DNA of 64,000 bases from Geodermatophilaceae bacterium URHB0062 (GTDB lineage: Bacteria > Actinomycetota > Actinomycetes > Mycobacteriales > Geodermatophilaceae): contig JHVO01000008.1 in NCBI GenBank assembly GCA_000620185.1, positions 186,001 to 250,000 on the forward strand, given 5' to 3'. The position numbers and the translations under genes are program-made. Positions 51,205 to 58,723 of this stretch are shown piece after piece. Positions within the stretch are counted from its first letter, which is position 1; the number at the start of each line of letters is the position of its first letter. Under the pieces are notes generated by a model. It was given only the letters and a program-made list of their open reading frames with translations. It was not told the DNA's origin and ran no database searches.

Positions 51205-52284
51205 ATGCCGGCCGCTGAACCTGCTGGCGGAACACAGCAGGGCAGTGGCTCGCCAGACGTCGCGGCCCTCATCCCGCTCGTCCGCCGCATCGTCACGGCC
51301 CGCGTCCCGGACCAGGCGACGGCCGACGACCTGGTGCAGGAGACGCTGGCCCGCGTCCTCGCCGCCTCGGGTCGGCTGGAGTCGGGGACGCTGGAGCCCT
51401 ACGCCATCGTGACGGCGCGCAACGTGGTCACGTCGCTGTGGCGGGACCAGGACCGGCAGCGCCGCCATCAGCACCGCGTGGTCGACCTGCGGCCGCCGGA
51501 GGCACCGGACGAGGACGTACTGGTGCAGGAGGACCGCGCGGCGATCGCGCAGGCCCTGAGCCGGCTGTCCGATCGGGAGCGGGAGATCCTGCTGGCCCAC
51601 GAGGTGGCCGGGCGGGACACGCGCTCGCTGGCCGCGGAGCTGGGATCGACGGCCGGGGCCGTCGCCGCCCAGCTGAACCGCTCCCGGGCGCGGCTGCGGG
51701 TGGAGTACCTGCTCGCCGCCGAGCGGATCGAGCCGCCCACCGAGCAGTGCCGTCCCGTCCTGCTCGCCATCTCCGGCGGCGATCGCCGCCGGCAGCGCGA
51801 CGTCGACGCCGCCCGTCACCTGCTCGAGTGCGAGGCGTGCGGGCGGCTGAGTGAGCCGCTGATGGGCAGGGGACGGACGAGGGACGACGAGGTGCGCGTC
51901 CCCGTCCGCAAGGACGCCGACGTGGTCGCCGCACGGCATGTCGCCCGCGAACTGGCCACCCGCCTCGACTTCTCGCCGACCGACCTGACGCTGATCGCCA
52001 CCGCGGTCTCCGAGCTGGCCCGCAACATCGTGCGGTTCGCCGACGTCGGCGAGATCGTCGTCGAGCTGCTCGAGGCGCCCCGGCGCGGCATCAAGGTCGT
52101 CGCCCGTGATGCCGGTCCGGGCATCGACGACCTGGACCGCGCCCTGCTCGACGGCTACAGCACCTACCGGGGTCTCGGCCTGGGCCTGCCGGGGGCTCGC
52201 CGGCTGATGGACGAGTTCGGGATCGCCTCGGAGAGCGGCCGGGGCACCACCGTGACGATGATCAAGTGGCGAGACGAGCCATGA
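51205..52284 (+). CDS. Sigma factor-zinc motif-RsbT kinase fusion protein
   Basis: A single 359-residue chain with three parts. Residues 20-85 and 110-168 are sigma-70 regions 2 and 4 of ECF type (TADDLVQETLARVLAAS; LSDREREILLAHEVAG; TAGAVAAQLNRSRARLRVEY). Residues 182-215 hold Cys182 and HLLECEAC (His205, Cys209, Cys212), the zinc anti-sigma pattern. Residues 235-355 are a GHKL kinase of RsbT type: N-box SELARNIVRFA, G1 DAGPGIDDLD, G2 GLGLGLPGARRL and GRGTTVTMI. RsbT normally phosphorylates RsbS/RsbR in the stressosome and, when freed, activates RsbU. Here the kinase is joined to the sigma factor itself. The stop overlaps the RsbR-like start (ATGA 52281-52284). Confidence 0.88.
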   Translation: MPAAEPAGGTQQGSGSPDVAALIPLVRRIVTARVPDQATADDLVQETLARVLAASGRLESGTLEPYAIVTARNVVTSLWRDQDRQRRHQHRVVDLRPPEAPDEDVLVQEDRAAIAQALSRLSDREREILLAHEVAGRDTRSLAAELGSTAGAVAAQLNRSRARLRVEYLLAAERIEPPTEQCRPVLLAISGGDRRRQRDVDAARHLLECEACGRLSEPLMGRGRTRDDEVRVPVRKDADVVAARHVARELATRLDFSPTDLTLIATAVSELARNIVRFADVGEIVVELLEAPRRGIKVVARDAGPGIDDLDRALLDGYSTYRGLGLGLPGARRLMDEFGIASESGRGTTVTMIKWRDEP

Positions 52285-53192
52285 CCGACGAAGGAGCCGG
52301 ACCCGTGACCGAACGCGCTTCCGCAGGATTTCCCGCGCAGATCTCCGACGAGGAGGAGCTTCTGCCCCAACTGGTCGCCCATCTGCGTGAGCACCGGACC
52401 CGGCTGCGTCAGGAGTGGGCGACCCGTATCCAGGGCGCGCACCTGCTCCAGGCCATGACGCCCCAGGAGATGGCCGCGGAGACGACGTCGGTCTACGACA
52501 ACTACGTCGAGGTGCTGGAGACGGGCAGCGTCGAGGCGTTGCAGCGCTACGCCCGGAACCTGTCCGAGCGGATCATCCCCCGGGGCGTCGAGACGCAGGA
52601 GGTCGTCGGCATCGTCCTGCTGCTGCGCGACGTCCTGGCCCGCTCGCTGTTCGAGAAGTACCAGCGGGACTTCCCCCTGCTCAACCGCGTCCTCGACGCG
52701 TACGAGCCGGCCGCGAACCGCATCGCGAACACCGTGGCCGTCAGCTTCGTCGACGAGCGCGAACGGGTCATCCGCCAGCAACAGGACTCCATCCGGGAGC
52801 TGTCCACACCCGTGCTCCCGGTCCGCGAGCGGCTGCTGATCCTGCCGATCATCGGCGTCCTGGACGCCGAACGGGCCCGGCAGCTGACCGAGCAGCTGCT
52901 CAGCGGCATCCGCACGCACCGGGCCAAGGTCGTCGTCGTCGACATCACCGGTGTGCCGGACGTCGACGAGGCGGTGGCCAACCACCTCGTGCAGACCGTG
53001 GACGCCTCACGGCTCATGGGGGCCAGCGTGATCATCACCGGGCTGTCGCCGGAGATCGCGCAGACGCTGGTCACCATCGGGGTGGACCTCAGCAAGATGG
53101 ACACGATCGGCGATCTGCAGGGCGGTCTCGAGGAGGCCGAGCGGCACCTCGGCTACGCGGTGACCCGGACCGAAGGGCCAGGTGGGCCATGA
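52281..53192 (+). CDS. RsbRD-like stressosome protein (RsbR N-domain + STAS)
   Basis: A 303-residue protein. Residues 28-165 form a helical RsbRD-type N-domain (LVAHLREHRTRLRQEWATRI, PRGVETQEVVGIVLLLRDVL, SFVDERERVIRQQQDSIREL). Residues 175-292 form a STAS domain (ILPIIGVLDAERARQLTEQL, VVVDITGVPDVDEAVANHLV, GLSPEIAQTLVTIGVDLSK). Thr176 in LSTP matches the first phosphosite of Bacillus RsbRA (T171). At the second site, T205 in RsbRA, the residue is Glu230. It should build the stressosome shell with the next gene's RsbS-like product. Confidence 0.9.
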   Translation: MTDEGAGPVTERASAGFPAQISDEEELLPQLVAHLREHRTRLRQEWATRIQGAHLLQAMTPQEMAAETTSVYDNYVEVLETGSVEALQRYARNLSERIIPRGVETQEVVGIVLLLRDVLARSLFEKYQRDFPLLNRVLDAYEPAANRIANTVAVSFVDERERVIRQQQDSIRELSTPVLPVRERLLILPIIGVLDAERARQLTEQLLSGIRTHRAKVVVVDITGVPDVDEAVANHLVQTVDASRLMGASVIITGLSPEIAQTLVTIGVDLSKMDTIGDLQGGLEEAERHLGYAVTRTEGPGGP

Positions 53193-53578
53193 CCGCAGGG
53201 CCCCGGCTGTTCTCCATCCTGAGGCAGGGCCCGTACCTGATCGCCTCGATCCACACCGCGCTGGACGACTCGCAACTCGTCCGCTTCCAGGAGGATCTGA
53301 TCGACCAGATCGGCCGGTACCGGGCCCGGGGGGTCGTCATCGACGTGGCGGCCCTCGACGTCCTGGATTCCTTCGCCTCCCGCATGCTCCGCGACATCGG
53401 TGAGATGGCGCGGCTGCGAGGCGCCGCCACCGTGGTCGTGGGCATCCAGCCCGACGTCGCGTTCACGATGGTGCGCCTCGGCATGGACACCGGCTCCGTC
53501 GCCACCGCCCTCGACCTCGAGGAGGGCCTGTCGAGCCTCGAGCGACTCATGAACGCCTCGCCGGGCCGGCGGACGTGA
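53189..53578 (+). CDS. RsbS-like stressosome STAS protein
   Basis: A 129-residue single STAS domain: SILRQGPYLIASIHTALDDS, then GVVIDVAALDVLDSFASRML with Ser61 at the RsbS phosphosite (S59 in Bacillus) in the DSFxSR context, and VVVGIQPDVAFTMVRLGMDT. RsbS and RsbR co-assemble. Phosphorylation of this Ser by RsbT releases the kinase. It overlaps both neighbours by ATGA/GTGA, so stoichiometry is probably fixed by coupling. Confidence 0.9.
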   Translation: MTAGPRLFSILRQGPYLIASIHTALDDSQLVRFQEDLIDQIGRYRARGVVIDVAALDVLDSFASRMLRDIGEMARLRGAATVVVGIQPDVAFTMVRLGMDTGSVATALDLEEGLSSLERLMNASPGRRT

Positions 53579-53865
53579 CCGCGGACGAGGATTTGGTACG
53601 CGACTACCGCACGACCTTCCTGCGCTACCTGCCCCGCCGGGAGGAGGCGGCGATGCACGCCGGTTACGAGCTCGGCCGGGCGGCGCTCGAATCCGGGCGC
53701 AGCCTGCTGGACGTCGTCCGCGTGCACCACGACGTCCTGATCGAGGTGCTGCGCGACAGCCCGACGGAGGAGCTGTCGCTCGTGGCGAGTGCGGCGGCCG
53801 GCTTCCTCACCGAGGTGCTGGCCAGCTACGCCATGGCGCAGCCGGAGACGCCACCGCCCGGCTGA
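53575..53865 (+). CDS. Stand-alone RsbU N-terminal (RsbT-binding) domain
   Basis: A 96-residue all-helical protein resembling the N-terminal domain of RsbU: YRTTFLRYLPRREEAAMHAG, ALESGRSLLDVVRVHHDVLI, AAAGFLTEVLASYAMAQ. In Bacillus this domain dimerises and is where free RsbT binds to switch on the PP2C phosphatase. Here the protein ends where the linker would begin, and no phosphatase follows. It may be a docking partner or inhibitor for the RsbT-sigma fusion. GTG start inside the RsbS stop. Last gene before a strong terminator. Confidence 0.82.
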   Translation: MTADEDLVRDYRTTFLRYLPRREEAAMHAGYELGRAALESGRSLLDVVRVHHDVLIEVLRDSPTEELSLVASAAAGFLTEVLASYAMAQPETPPPG

Positions 53866-53872
53866 GCGAGGC

Positions 53873-53918
53873 CCGGCCGCGCGCTCGCTGCCGGGGCGGG
53901 GCAGGAGCGCGCGGCCGG
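53873..53918 (+). terminator. 14-bp stem terminator of the stressosome operon
   Basis: CCGGCCGCGCGCTC (53873-53886) and GAGCGCGCGGCCGG (53905-53918) pair perfectly around an 18-nt G-rich loop, starting 8 bp after the last stop codon. Confidence 0.85.
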
Positions 53919-53964
53919 TCACCGGGGGAGCGGGGTCAGGGCTCCGGCGGTGCTTTGATGACGG

Positions 53965-54515
53965 CTAGACGCCGCCGAGCAGGCCGAGGATCCGGTTCAG
54001 CAGCGTCGCCAGGCCGCCGGTGGCACCACCGTTGAGCAGATTGGCGATGGCGCAGAGCAGGTTCCCCAGCAGGTTGCCCGCCCCCTGCTGGGCGGTGATC
54101 GTGAGGTGCACCTGGTTGAGGTCGACGACCAGGCCCAGCAGATCCAGGTGCAGCGGGCCGAGTACCAGGTCGAGGATCGTGCAGGTCGAGTTGTTCACCT
54201 GTGCAGCTGCCGTGATGACCTGGTTCACGGTCGTCACGACTCCGTCCACCGACGTGAAGGTGCCGGCGAGGACACCCCGCACAGTGAGTGCACTGTTGCT
54301 GCCGGAGAACCGGGTGGGTGTGAACGTCCCCGCGAACGTGCCGACCCCGTCGATCGTCTGGTTGACGGGGACGGCGAGGGAGGTCGGTGCGGCGGCGATC
54401 GCGGAGGCGGCCGGTGCTGCGGCGGAGGCCGGCGCGGCCGCAGCCGTGCCCGCAGTCAGACCGATGGTGCACGCGACGAGAGCCGCGGTGAGGGGGCGAT
54501 CAGACGTACTCGCAT
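53965..54515 (-). pseudogene. Secreted protein gene with a frameshift in its signal peptide
   Basis: The mature part (to 53965) is a 150-residue exported protein rich in Thr, Val, Leu and Asn (QTIDGVGTFAGTFTPTRFSG, LGLVVDLNQVHLTITAQQGA) with two cysteines. The only well-placed start, ATG 54515 behind GAGGAG, reads MRVRLIAP and then goes out of frame. Restoring one base in the five-G run at 54492-54496 (plus strand) yields MRVRLIAPLTAALVACTIGL, a classical signal peptide running into the mature frame. The gene is therefore broken, phase-variable or misassembled. Family: small secreted actinobacterial proteins of unknown role. Confidence 0.6.
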
Positions 54516-54778
54516 GCGTGTACTCCTCGGTGAGTGCCCGACAGGCGGCGCGCCGGACGGCGAACCTCCTGCGGGGCTTGCACCGATGAAGACGGGCCGC
54601 GCCAGGTCTCATGACGACGGCCGGTCCGGGTTCCGGCCGTCGTCGGGCCCGCAGATGGCAGCCGGTACGCGGCCATACCTCTCCCCGCGGCGTGACAACG
54701 CCCCGGGGAAGGTCGTCGAGCCGCGTCATCCCCTCCGGCGCGCCGCGTACGGCCGCTCCGAGCGCCGCATGCGGCGGG

Positions 54779-55663
54779 TCAGAGCGCCGCCACCAGCGGT
54801 ACGACGTGCACACCGAGGTCGCGGATGAACGCCACGGGATCGTCGTCCGACGGTCCCACGTGCACCTGCGAGACGCCCAGCTCCGCGTACGCCGCCATCG
54901 TCTCGGCGAAGCGCCTGCCGCCCTCGGCGCCGGCGGTCAGCGGGCCGGCGTACAGGACGGTCTTGCGGATGCGGTCGTAGTCGGTCCCCTCTCGCGCGCA
55001 GTGCTCGCGCAGCACATCGAGCTTGGCCTCGATGTCGTCCGGCCGGCCCCGGTCAGGTGACGCGAAGAGGTTGCACGCGTCGGCGTACTTCGCGACGAGT
55101 CGGAGCGTCTTCTTCTCGCCGTCGCCGCCGATCATGATCGGCGGGCGCCGCAGCGGCTGCGGCGAGTTGAGGGTCTCCGCCAGGCGGTAGTGCCGGCCCT
55201 CGAACGGCCCGTTCTCCTCGCTCCACATCTGCAGGACTATCCGGAGCGTCTCCTCCAGGCGCTCGAACCGCTCGGCCACCGGCGGATAGGGAATCCCGAG
55301 ACCGATGTGCTCGCGCTCGTACCAGGCGGCGCCGATGCCGAGCACGGCACGGCCCCCGGACAGGACGTCGAGGGTGGACACGATCTTGGCGAGCAGCCCG
55401 GGGTGGCGGTAAGTGACCCCGGTGACGAGCAGTTGCAGCTCCGCCGTCGTGTTGTGAGCGGCGAGAAAGCCCAGGCTCGTGTAGCCCTCGAGCATGGGGT
55501 CCTCGGCGGGAGCCGTCATGTCCATCTGGAAGAAGTGGTCCATGACCGACAGCGCCGCCAGGCCGGCCTCGTCCGCTGCGCGCCCGACAGCCGCCAGGGT
55601 CCCGGCGATCGAGGCAGGGCCCCCGGGGAAAGTAAAGCTGGATAGGTGTGCGGCGACCTTCAA
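54779..55663 (-). CDS. LLM-class F420-dependent oxidoreductase
   Basis: A 294-residue luciferase-like barrel (HLSSFTFPGGPASIAG, LSVMDHFFQMD, VTGVTYRHPGLLAKIVSTLD, LDVLSGGRAVLGIGAAWYER, PPIMIGGDGEKKTLRLVAKY). The GVTYRHP and GIGAAW elements are typical of F420-dependent LLM enzymes rather than FMN luciferases. The NPDG reductase at 22739 could recharge its F420. The TTG at 55663 behind AGGAGAGGAC gives the correct N-terminus. No upstream ATG fits the family's start. Confidence 0.87.
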   Translation of the reverse strand: MKVAAHLSSFTFPGGPASIAGTLAAVGRAADEAGLAALSVMDHFFQMDMTAPAEDPMLEGYTSLGFLAAHNTTAELQLLVTGVTYRHPGLLAKIVSTLDVLSGGRAVLGIGAAWYEREHIGLGIPYPPVAERFERLEETLRIVLQMWSEENGPFEGRHYRLAETLNSPQPLRRPPIMIGGDGEKKTLRLVAKYADACNLFASPDRGRPDDIEAKLDVLREHCAREGTDYDRIRKTVLYAGPLTAGAEGGRRFAETMAAYAELGVSQVHVGPSDDDPVAFIRDLGVHVVPLVAAL

Positions 55664-55780
55664 GGGACGTCCTCTCCTGCTGCCGGCGGACCGTGGATCC
55701 TCGGTCGCGTCGTGACGGTGCGGCCGACAAGATCCCACAGTCCGGACGTCGGCTCTCGCGCGACCTCCCGAGGTTCGGCG

Positions 55781-56485
55781 TCACCGCCGTGCGTCGAACT
55801 CCATCCAGACGCGTCGACGGTCGGTCCGCGTGTGCACCGCGGCCATCGCCTGCACCCGGCGCCGCTGGTCCTCTGTCGCGTAGTGCTGGACCACGGCGAA
55901 CTCGGCTTCCCGCATGGCCGCCTCCGCCGCGAACTCCTCCGGTGTCGAGGGGCGATCCGAGGGCTCGAGGACGAGATCGTCGGGGTGGGCGTAGGGACTG
56001 TCGGCGGGCAGGTTGCCGCTGACCCGGCCGTACGCGCCGAGCAGGAGCATCAGCAGGCCGACGACGAGCGAGAAGAAGACGTTGCTCACTCGGAAGGCGA
56101 GCAGGTTGAACGACGTGCGCAGCACCGCCAGGTTGAGCAGGCCGGAGAGCAGGAACAGGACGCCGAGAGTCATCAGCACCGTCGAGGCGACTCTCGGACC
56201 GCGCAGCGCTGCGGCCAGGAGGACGGCGGCGACGAGCAGGGAGAGGGCCGACAGGAGGCCGTTGGAGGACATGCCGAGGTGACGTTCGCCGTGGGTGGCG
56301 AGGAACGGCACGTCGCCCATGGCCCTGAGCGTCCCGAACACCAGCAGGATCAGCCCGACGGTCACGGCCCCGAGTCGCTGGACGAGGTAGATCCGGTCGT
56401 CGACGACCGCCTCGCCGGCGTCGTGCGGAGCACGGGCGGGCCGGCGTTCGGCGGTGTGCCGTCCCGGGTGGGTCAGGAGGCTCAT
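55781..56485 (-). CDS. DUF4383-type membrane protein
   Basis: A 234-residue protein with four transmembrane helices (about 35-165): LGAVTVGLILLVFGTLRAMG, LLSALSLLVAAVLLAAALRG, VASTVLMTLGVLFLLSGLLN, VSNVFFSLVVGLLMLLLGAY. This is the DUF4383 layout, with a charged C-terminal tail of about 65 residues. ATG 56485 follows GGGAG. Its promoter carries CCGGTAAGAC (56547-56556) and CCAACG at the same spacing as two neighbouring promoters, so it is probably controlled by the sigma factor encoded divergently. Confidence 0.8.
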   Translation of the reverse strand: MSLLTHPGRHTAERRPARAPHDAGEAVVDDRIYLVQRLGAVTVGLILLVFGTLRAMGDVPFLATHGERHLGMSSNGLLSALSLLVAAVLLAAALRGPRVASTVLMTLGVLFLLSGLLNLAVLRTSFNLLAFRVSNVFFSLVVGLLMLLLGAYGRVSGNLPADSPYAHPDDLVLEPSDRPSTPEEFAAEAAMREAEFAVVQHYATEDQRRRVQAMAAVHTRTDRRRVWMEFDARR

Positions 56486-56521
56486 GGTGTGCTCCCTGCG
56501 AAAGCTCGACTGGGTGATGTC

Positions 56522-56556
56522 GCGTTGGCGTCCCCAGGCCCCGCGGGTCTTACCGG
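56522..56556 (-). promoter_or_regulatory. Bipartite sigma-type promoter for the DUF4383 gene
   Basis: Read on the minus strand: CCGGTAAGAC (56556-56547), 18 nt, then CCAACGC (56528-56522). The same two boxes with the same 18-nt gap precede the divergent sigma operon and the patatin gene. The start codon is 36 nt further, leaving room for a leader with a GGGAG site. Confidence 0.65.
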
Positions 56557-56562
56557 AGATAG

Positions 56563-56597
56563 CCGGTAAGACGGCGACCCGCCCGGAACGCGAACGG
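56563..56597 (+). promoter_or_regulatory. Bipartite sigma-type promoter for the sigma/anti-sigma operon
   Basis: CCGGTAAGAC (56563-56572), 18 nt, then CGAACGG (56591-56597), two bases before the ATG at 56600, implying a leaderless or near-leaderless transcript. With 56547-56556 it also makes an inverted repeat GTCTTACCGG/CCGGTAAGAC around 6 nt, placing the two divergent promoters back to back. Confidence 0.65.
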
Positions 56598-56599
56598 AC

Positions 56600-56848
56600 A
56601 TGACTGCTCATGTCGCCGCCCCCGCGGCCGAAACGGTCGCCGCCTGCCGTCCTCCCGCCACGGACGTCGAGGTCTGGCGGCTCCGCAGACTCGTGGACGC
56701 CGGGTTCGCGCTGCCCCTGGCCCTCCGGCTCGCCGTCATGCCCGGCGTCGATCTGCACGCGCTGCTGGCCCTGGTCGATCGCGGCTGTCCACCGCACCTC
56801 GCCGCCCGTATCCTGTCGCCCCTGGACGAGGCGGAAGGCGGGCTGTGA
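56600..56848 (+). CDS. Small hypothetical protein heading a sigma operon
   Basis: An 82-residue protein with a leucine/alanine-rich helical middle (LRRLVDAGFALPLALRLAVM, LHALLALVDRGCPPHLAARI). No family recognised. The pattern of two short helix-turn-helix-like segments is only suggestive. Its stop overlaps the sigma start (GTGA 56845-56848), so it belongs to the sigma-anti-sigma operon and has that operon's promoter directly before its ATG. Confidence 0.65.
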   Translation: MTAHVAAPAAETVAACRPPATDVEVWRLRRLVDAGFALPLALRLAVMPGVDLHALLALVDRGCPPHLAARILSPLDEAEGGL

Positions 56849-57516
56849 CCGAGGTCAGCTCCGACCGGTCGGCCCCGACGTCGGCCGGGCACACGGCCGC
56901 GGCGGACGACGACTGGGTCGCGCAGCTGACCACCCCCGGTCCGGCGCGGGACGACGCACTGCGCCGGCTGCACGCACTGCTGCTGCGCGGCGCGCGCTTC
57001 CAGGTCTCGCGCATGTCGGCCCTGCGCGCAGCGGTGGGCGCGGCGCAGGTCGAGGACGTCATCAACCTCGCCGCCGACGAGGCCATGATCGCGGTGCTGG
57101 GCAAGCTGACCACCTTCGAGGGGCGCAGCCGCTTCACGACCTGGGCCTACAAGTTCGCCGTCCTGCAGGCCGCGGTCGAGCTGCGGCGCCAGGCGTGGTC
57201 CCACCGGGAGGTGCCCTTGGAGGCGGCCCCGCAGCTGGTGGAGCCGCGGCCCTCACCGGACGAGTACGCCGAGGGCAGCGAGCTCGCCGCCGCGGTCCGG
57301 GACGCGATCCACTCCGTGCTCACCCCGCACCAACGACGCATCGCGCTGGCGCTGCTCGTCGAGGAGGTTCCGATCGACGTGCTCGCCGAACGTCTCGGCA
57401 CCAACCGCAACGCCCTCTACAAGACGCTGCACGACGCGCGCGGCCGGTTGCGCGCGCACCTCGCCGCCCAGGGTTATCCGACGGCGTCCACCAGCTCCGG
57501 AAGGGAAATCCGATGA
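56845..57516 (+). CDS. ECF-type sigma factor
   Basis: A 223-residue sigma factor. Region 2 spans about residues 35-118 (LRRLHALLLRGARFQVSRMS, VEDVINLAADEAMIAVLGKL, FTTWAYKFAVLQAAVELRR). Region 4 spans about 148-207 (IHSVLTPHQRRIALALLVEE, LGTNRNALYKTLHDARGRLR). It is coupled at both ends to a small upstream ORF and a zinc-motif anti-sigma gene. The shared CCGGTAAGA-N19-C(C/G)AACG promoters around it are the likely target set, including its own. Confidence 0.88.
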   Translation: MTEVSSDRSAPTSAGHTAAADDDWVAQLTTPGPARDDALRRLHALLLRGARFQVSRMSALRAAVGAAQVEDVINLAADEAMIAVLGKLTTFEGRSRFTTWAYKFAVLQAAVELRRQAWSHREVPLEAAPQLVEPRPSPDEYAEGSELAAAVRDAIHSVLTPHQRRIALALLVEEVPIDVLAERLGTNRNALYKTLHDARGRLRAHLAAQGYPTASTSSGREIR

Positions 57517-57791
57517 CGGCGCCGGACCACGTGTCGCCGACCGAGGTCGTGCGGCGCCTGACGATGGACCCGGGGCCCTGGCTGTCGTGCGACGACTGCT
57601 TCCGGCTGGTCGACAGGTACGTCGAGGTCGTGCTCGGGGGGGCCCGTCCCGGCGAGGAGCTCGCAGCGATGCCGGCCCATCTCAGTGGCTGTGCCGCCTG
57701 CGCGGAGGAGGCGGCGACGTTGCTGCTGCTCGCGGCCGCCGACGCCGGGATCGATCCGGCGCCCGCGCTGGAGCGGCTGGTCCGGGGCTGA
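57513..57791 (+). CDS. Zinc-binding anti-sigma-type protein
   Basis: A 92-residue soluble protein with CDDC (about 26-29) and HLSGCAAC (about 55-62). The Hx3Cx2C part is the zinc anti-sigma (ZAS) motif. No transmembrane helix follows, so it would be a cytoplasmic anti-sigma, of the redox-responsive kind if Cys/His zinc release occurs. Its start overlaps the sigma stop by ATGA (57513-57516). Binding to the adjacent sigma factor is inferred. Confidence 0.82.
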   Translation: MTAPDHVSPTEVVRRLTMDPGPWLSCDDCFRLVDRYVEVVLGGARPGEELAAMPAHLSGCAACAEEAATLLLLAAADAGIDPAPALERLVRG

Positions 57792-57797
57792 CCTGGT

Positions 57798-58684
57798 TCA
57801 CCCGGTGACGTCGGCGTCCTGAGCTGTAGCCGCCGGATGGCCGTGCAGGCCCAGGATCCGTTCCGGCCGGGGCCGCGAGGCGGCGCCGCTGTCGAGCCAT
57901 GCAGCTGCGGAGGGTGCGCCCGGCGGCACAGCTGGGCGGCGTGCCGGAAGTCGACCGCCGAGATACGGAGGGGACACAGTGGCGGGAGGACGACGAGGTC
58001 CACGCGGTCGGCGTAGCGGGCCACGTCGCCGATGAGTCGTTGCTGCACCAGCAGGCTGAGGGCCTGCACCGCGACCGCCAGCGGCCGGGTCGGCGGGAAC
58101 GGCAGGGCGCACGCGTAGCCGGTGGGCAGCACGTACACGCGGTCCGCGCCCAGCGCGATCGCCTGCGAGATGGCCGCGTTGTCGGCGAGCCCCCCGTCGA
58201 CGAGCGTCCGGCCCTCCCGCCGCACCGGGGGCAGGACGGCGGGGACGGCGCTGCTGGCCAGCACCGCGCTCACCAGGTCGCCGGAGGAGAGCAGCACCTC
58301 CTCGCCCGAGAGCAGGTCGGTGGCGACGAGGTGCACCGGAACCGGGGTCTCCTCCAGCAGGGCGGGACCCACGCGCCGGCGCACCAGCGCGTCGAGGCCG
58401 TGATCACCGCACAAGGAGTCCCGGGCGCCCGCCATCGCCAGCACCATCCGCGGGGCCCGCAGCGGGAAGACGTCGTCCCGGCGGAGCGCCGTCCAGATGC
58501 CGGCGAGCTCGTCGATCGCCCGCGCACCGACACCGTGGGTCGCCACGAAGACGGCGTTGAGGGCCCCGGCGGACGTGCCCACGAGCAGATCCGGCGTGAT
58601 GTGCCGCTCGCCGAGGGCCCGCAGCATGCCGACCTGGACGGCGCCGAGGCTGCCGCCGCCGGACAGGACGAAAGCGGTCGTCAT
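57798..58684 (-). pseudogene. Patatin-like phospholipase with a C-terminal frameshift
   Basis: The protein has the complete patatin core: oxyanion loop LSGGGSLGAVQVGML (about 7-21), nucleophile GTSAGA (about 36-41) and DGGLADN (about 164-170). Near residue 257 the frame leaves the family pattern. The frame one base away continues naturally as AAAWLDSGAASRPRPERILG and stops at 57798. A missing base in the run at about 57912-57914 explains this. Without the shift, translation would run antisense through the anti-sigma gene to 57320. The catalytic part is intact. It lies 39 bp after the CFA-synthase-like gene and has its own sigma-type promoter. Confidence 0.75.
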
Positions 58685-58686
58685 GA

Positions 58687-58721
58687 CCGTTGGTGCGGCC
58701 AGGCGCTGTGGTTCTTACCGG
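58687..58721 (-). promoter_or_regulatory. Bipartite sigma-type promoter for the patatin gene
   Basis: On the minus strand: CCGGTAAGAA (58721-58712), 18 nt, CCAACGG (58693-58687), two bases before the ATG at 58684. Both the spacing and the distance to the start codon equal those of the sigma operon promoter at 56563. The boxes lie in the 39-bp gap after the CFA-synthase-like gene. Confidence 0.65.
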
Positions 58722-58723
58722 GA

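Noticed and set aside
57320-57797. Natural long C-terminus of the patatin protein
   Set aside because: It would run antisense through the anti-sigma and sigma genes with Arg/Pro/Ser-rich sequence. A one-base shift restores a normal ending at 57798.
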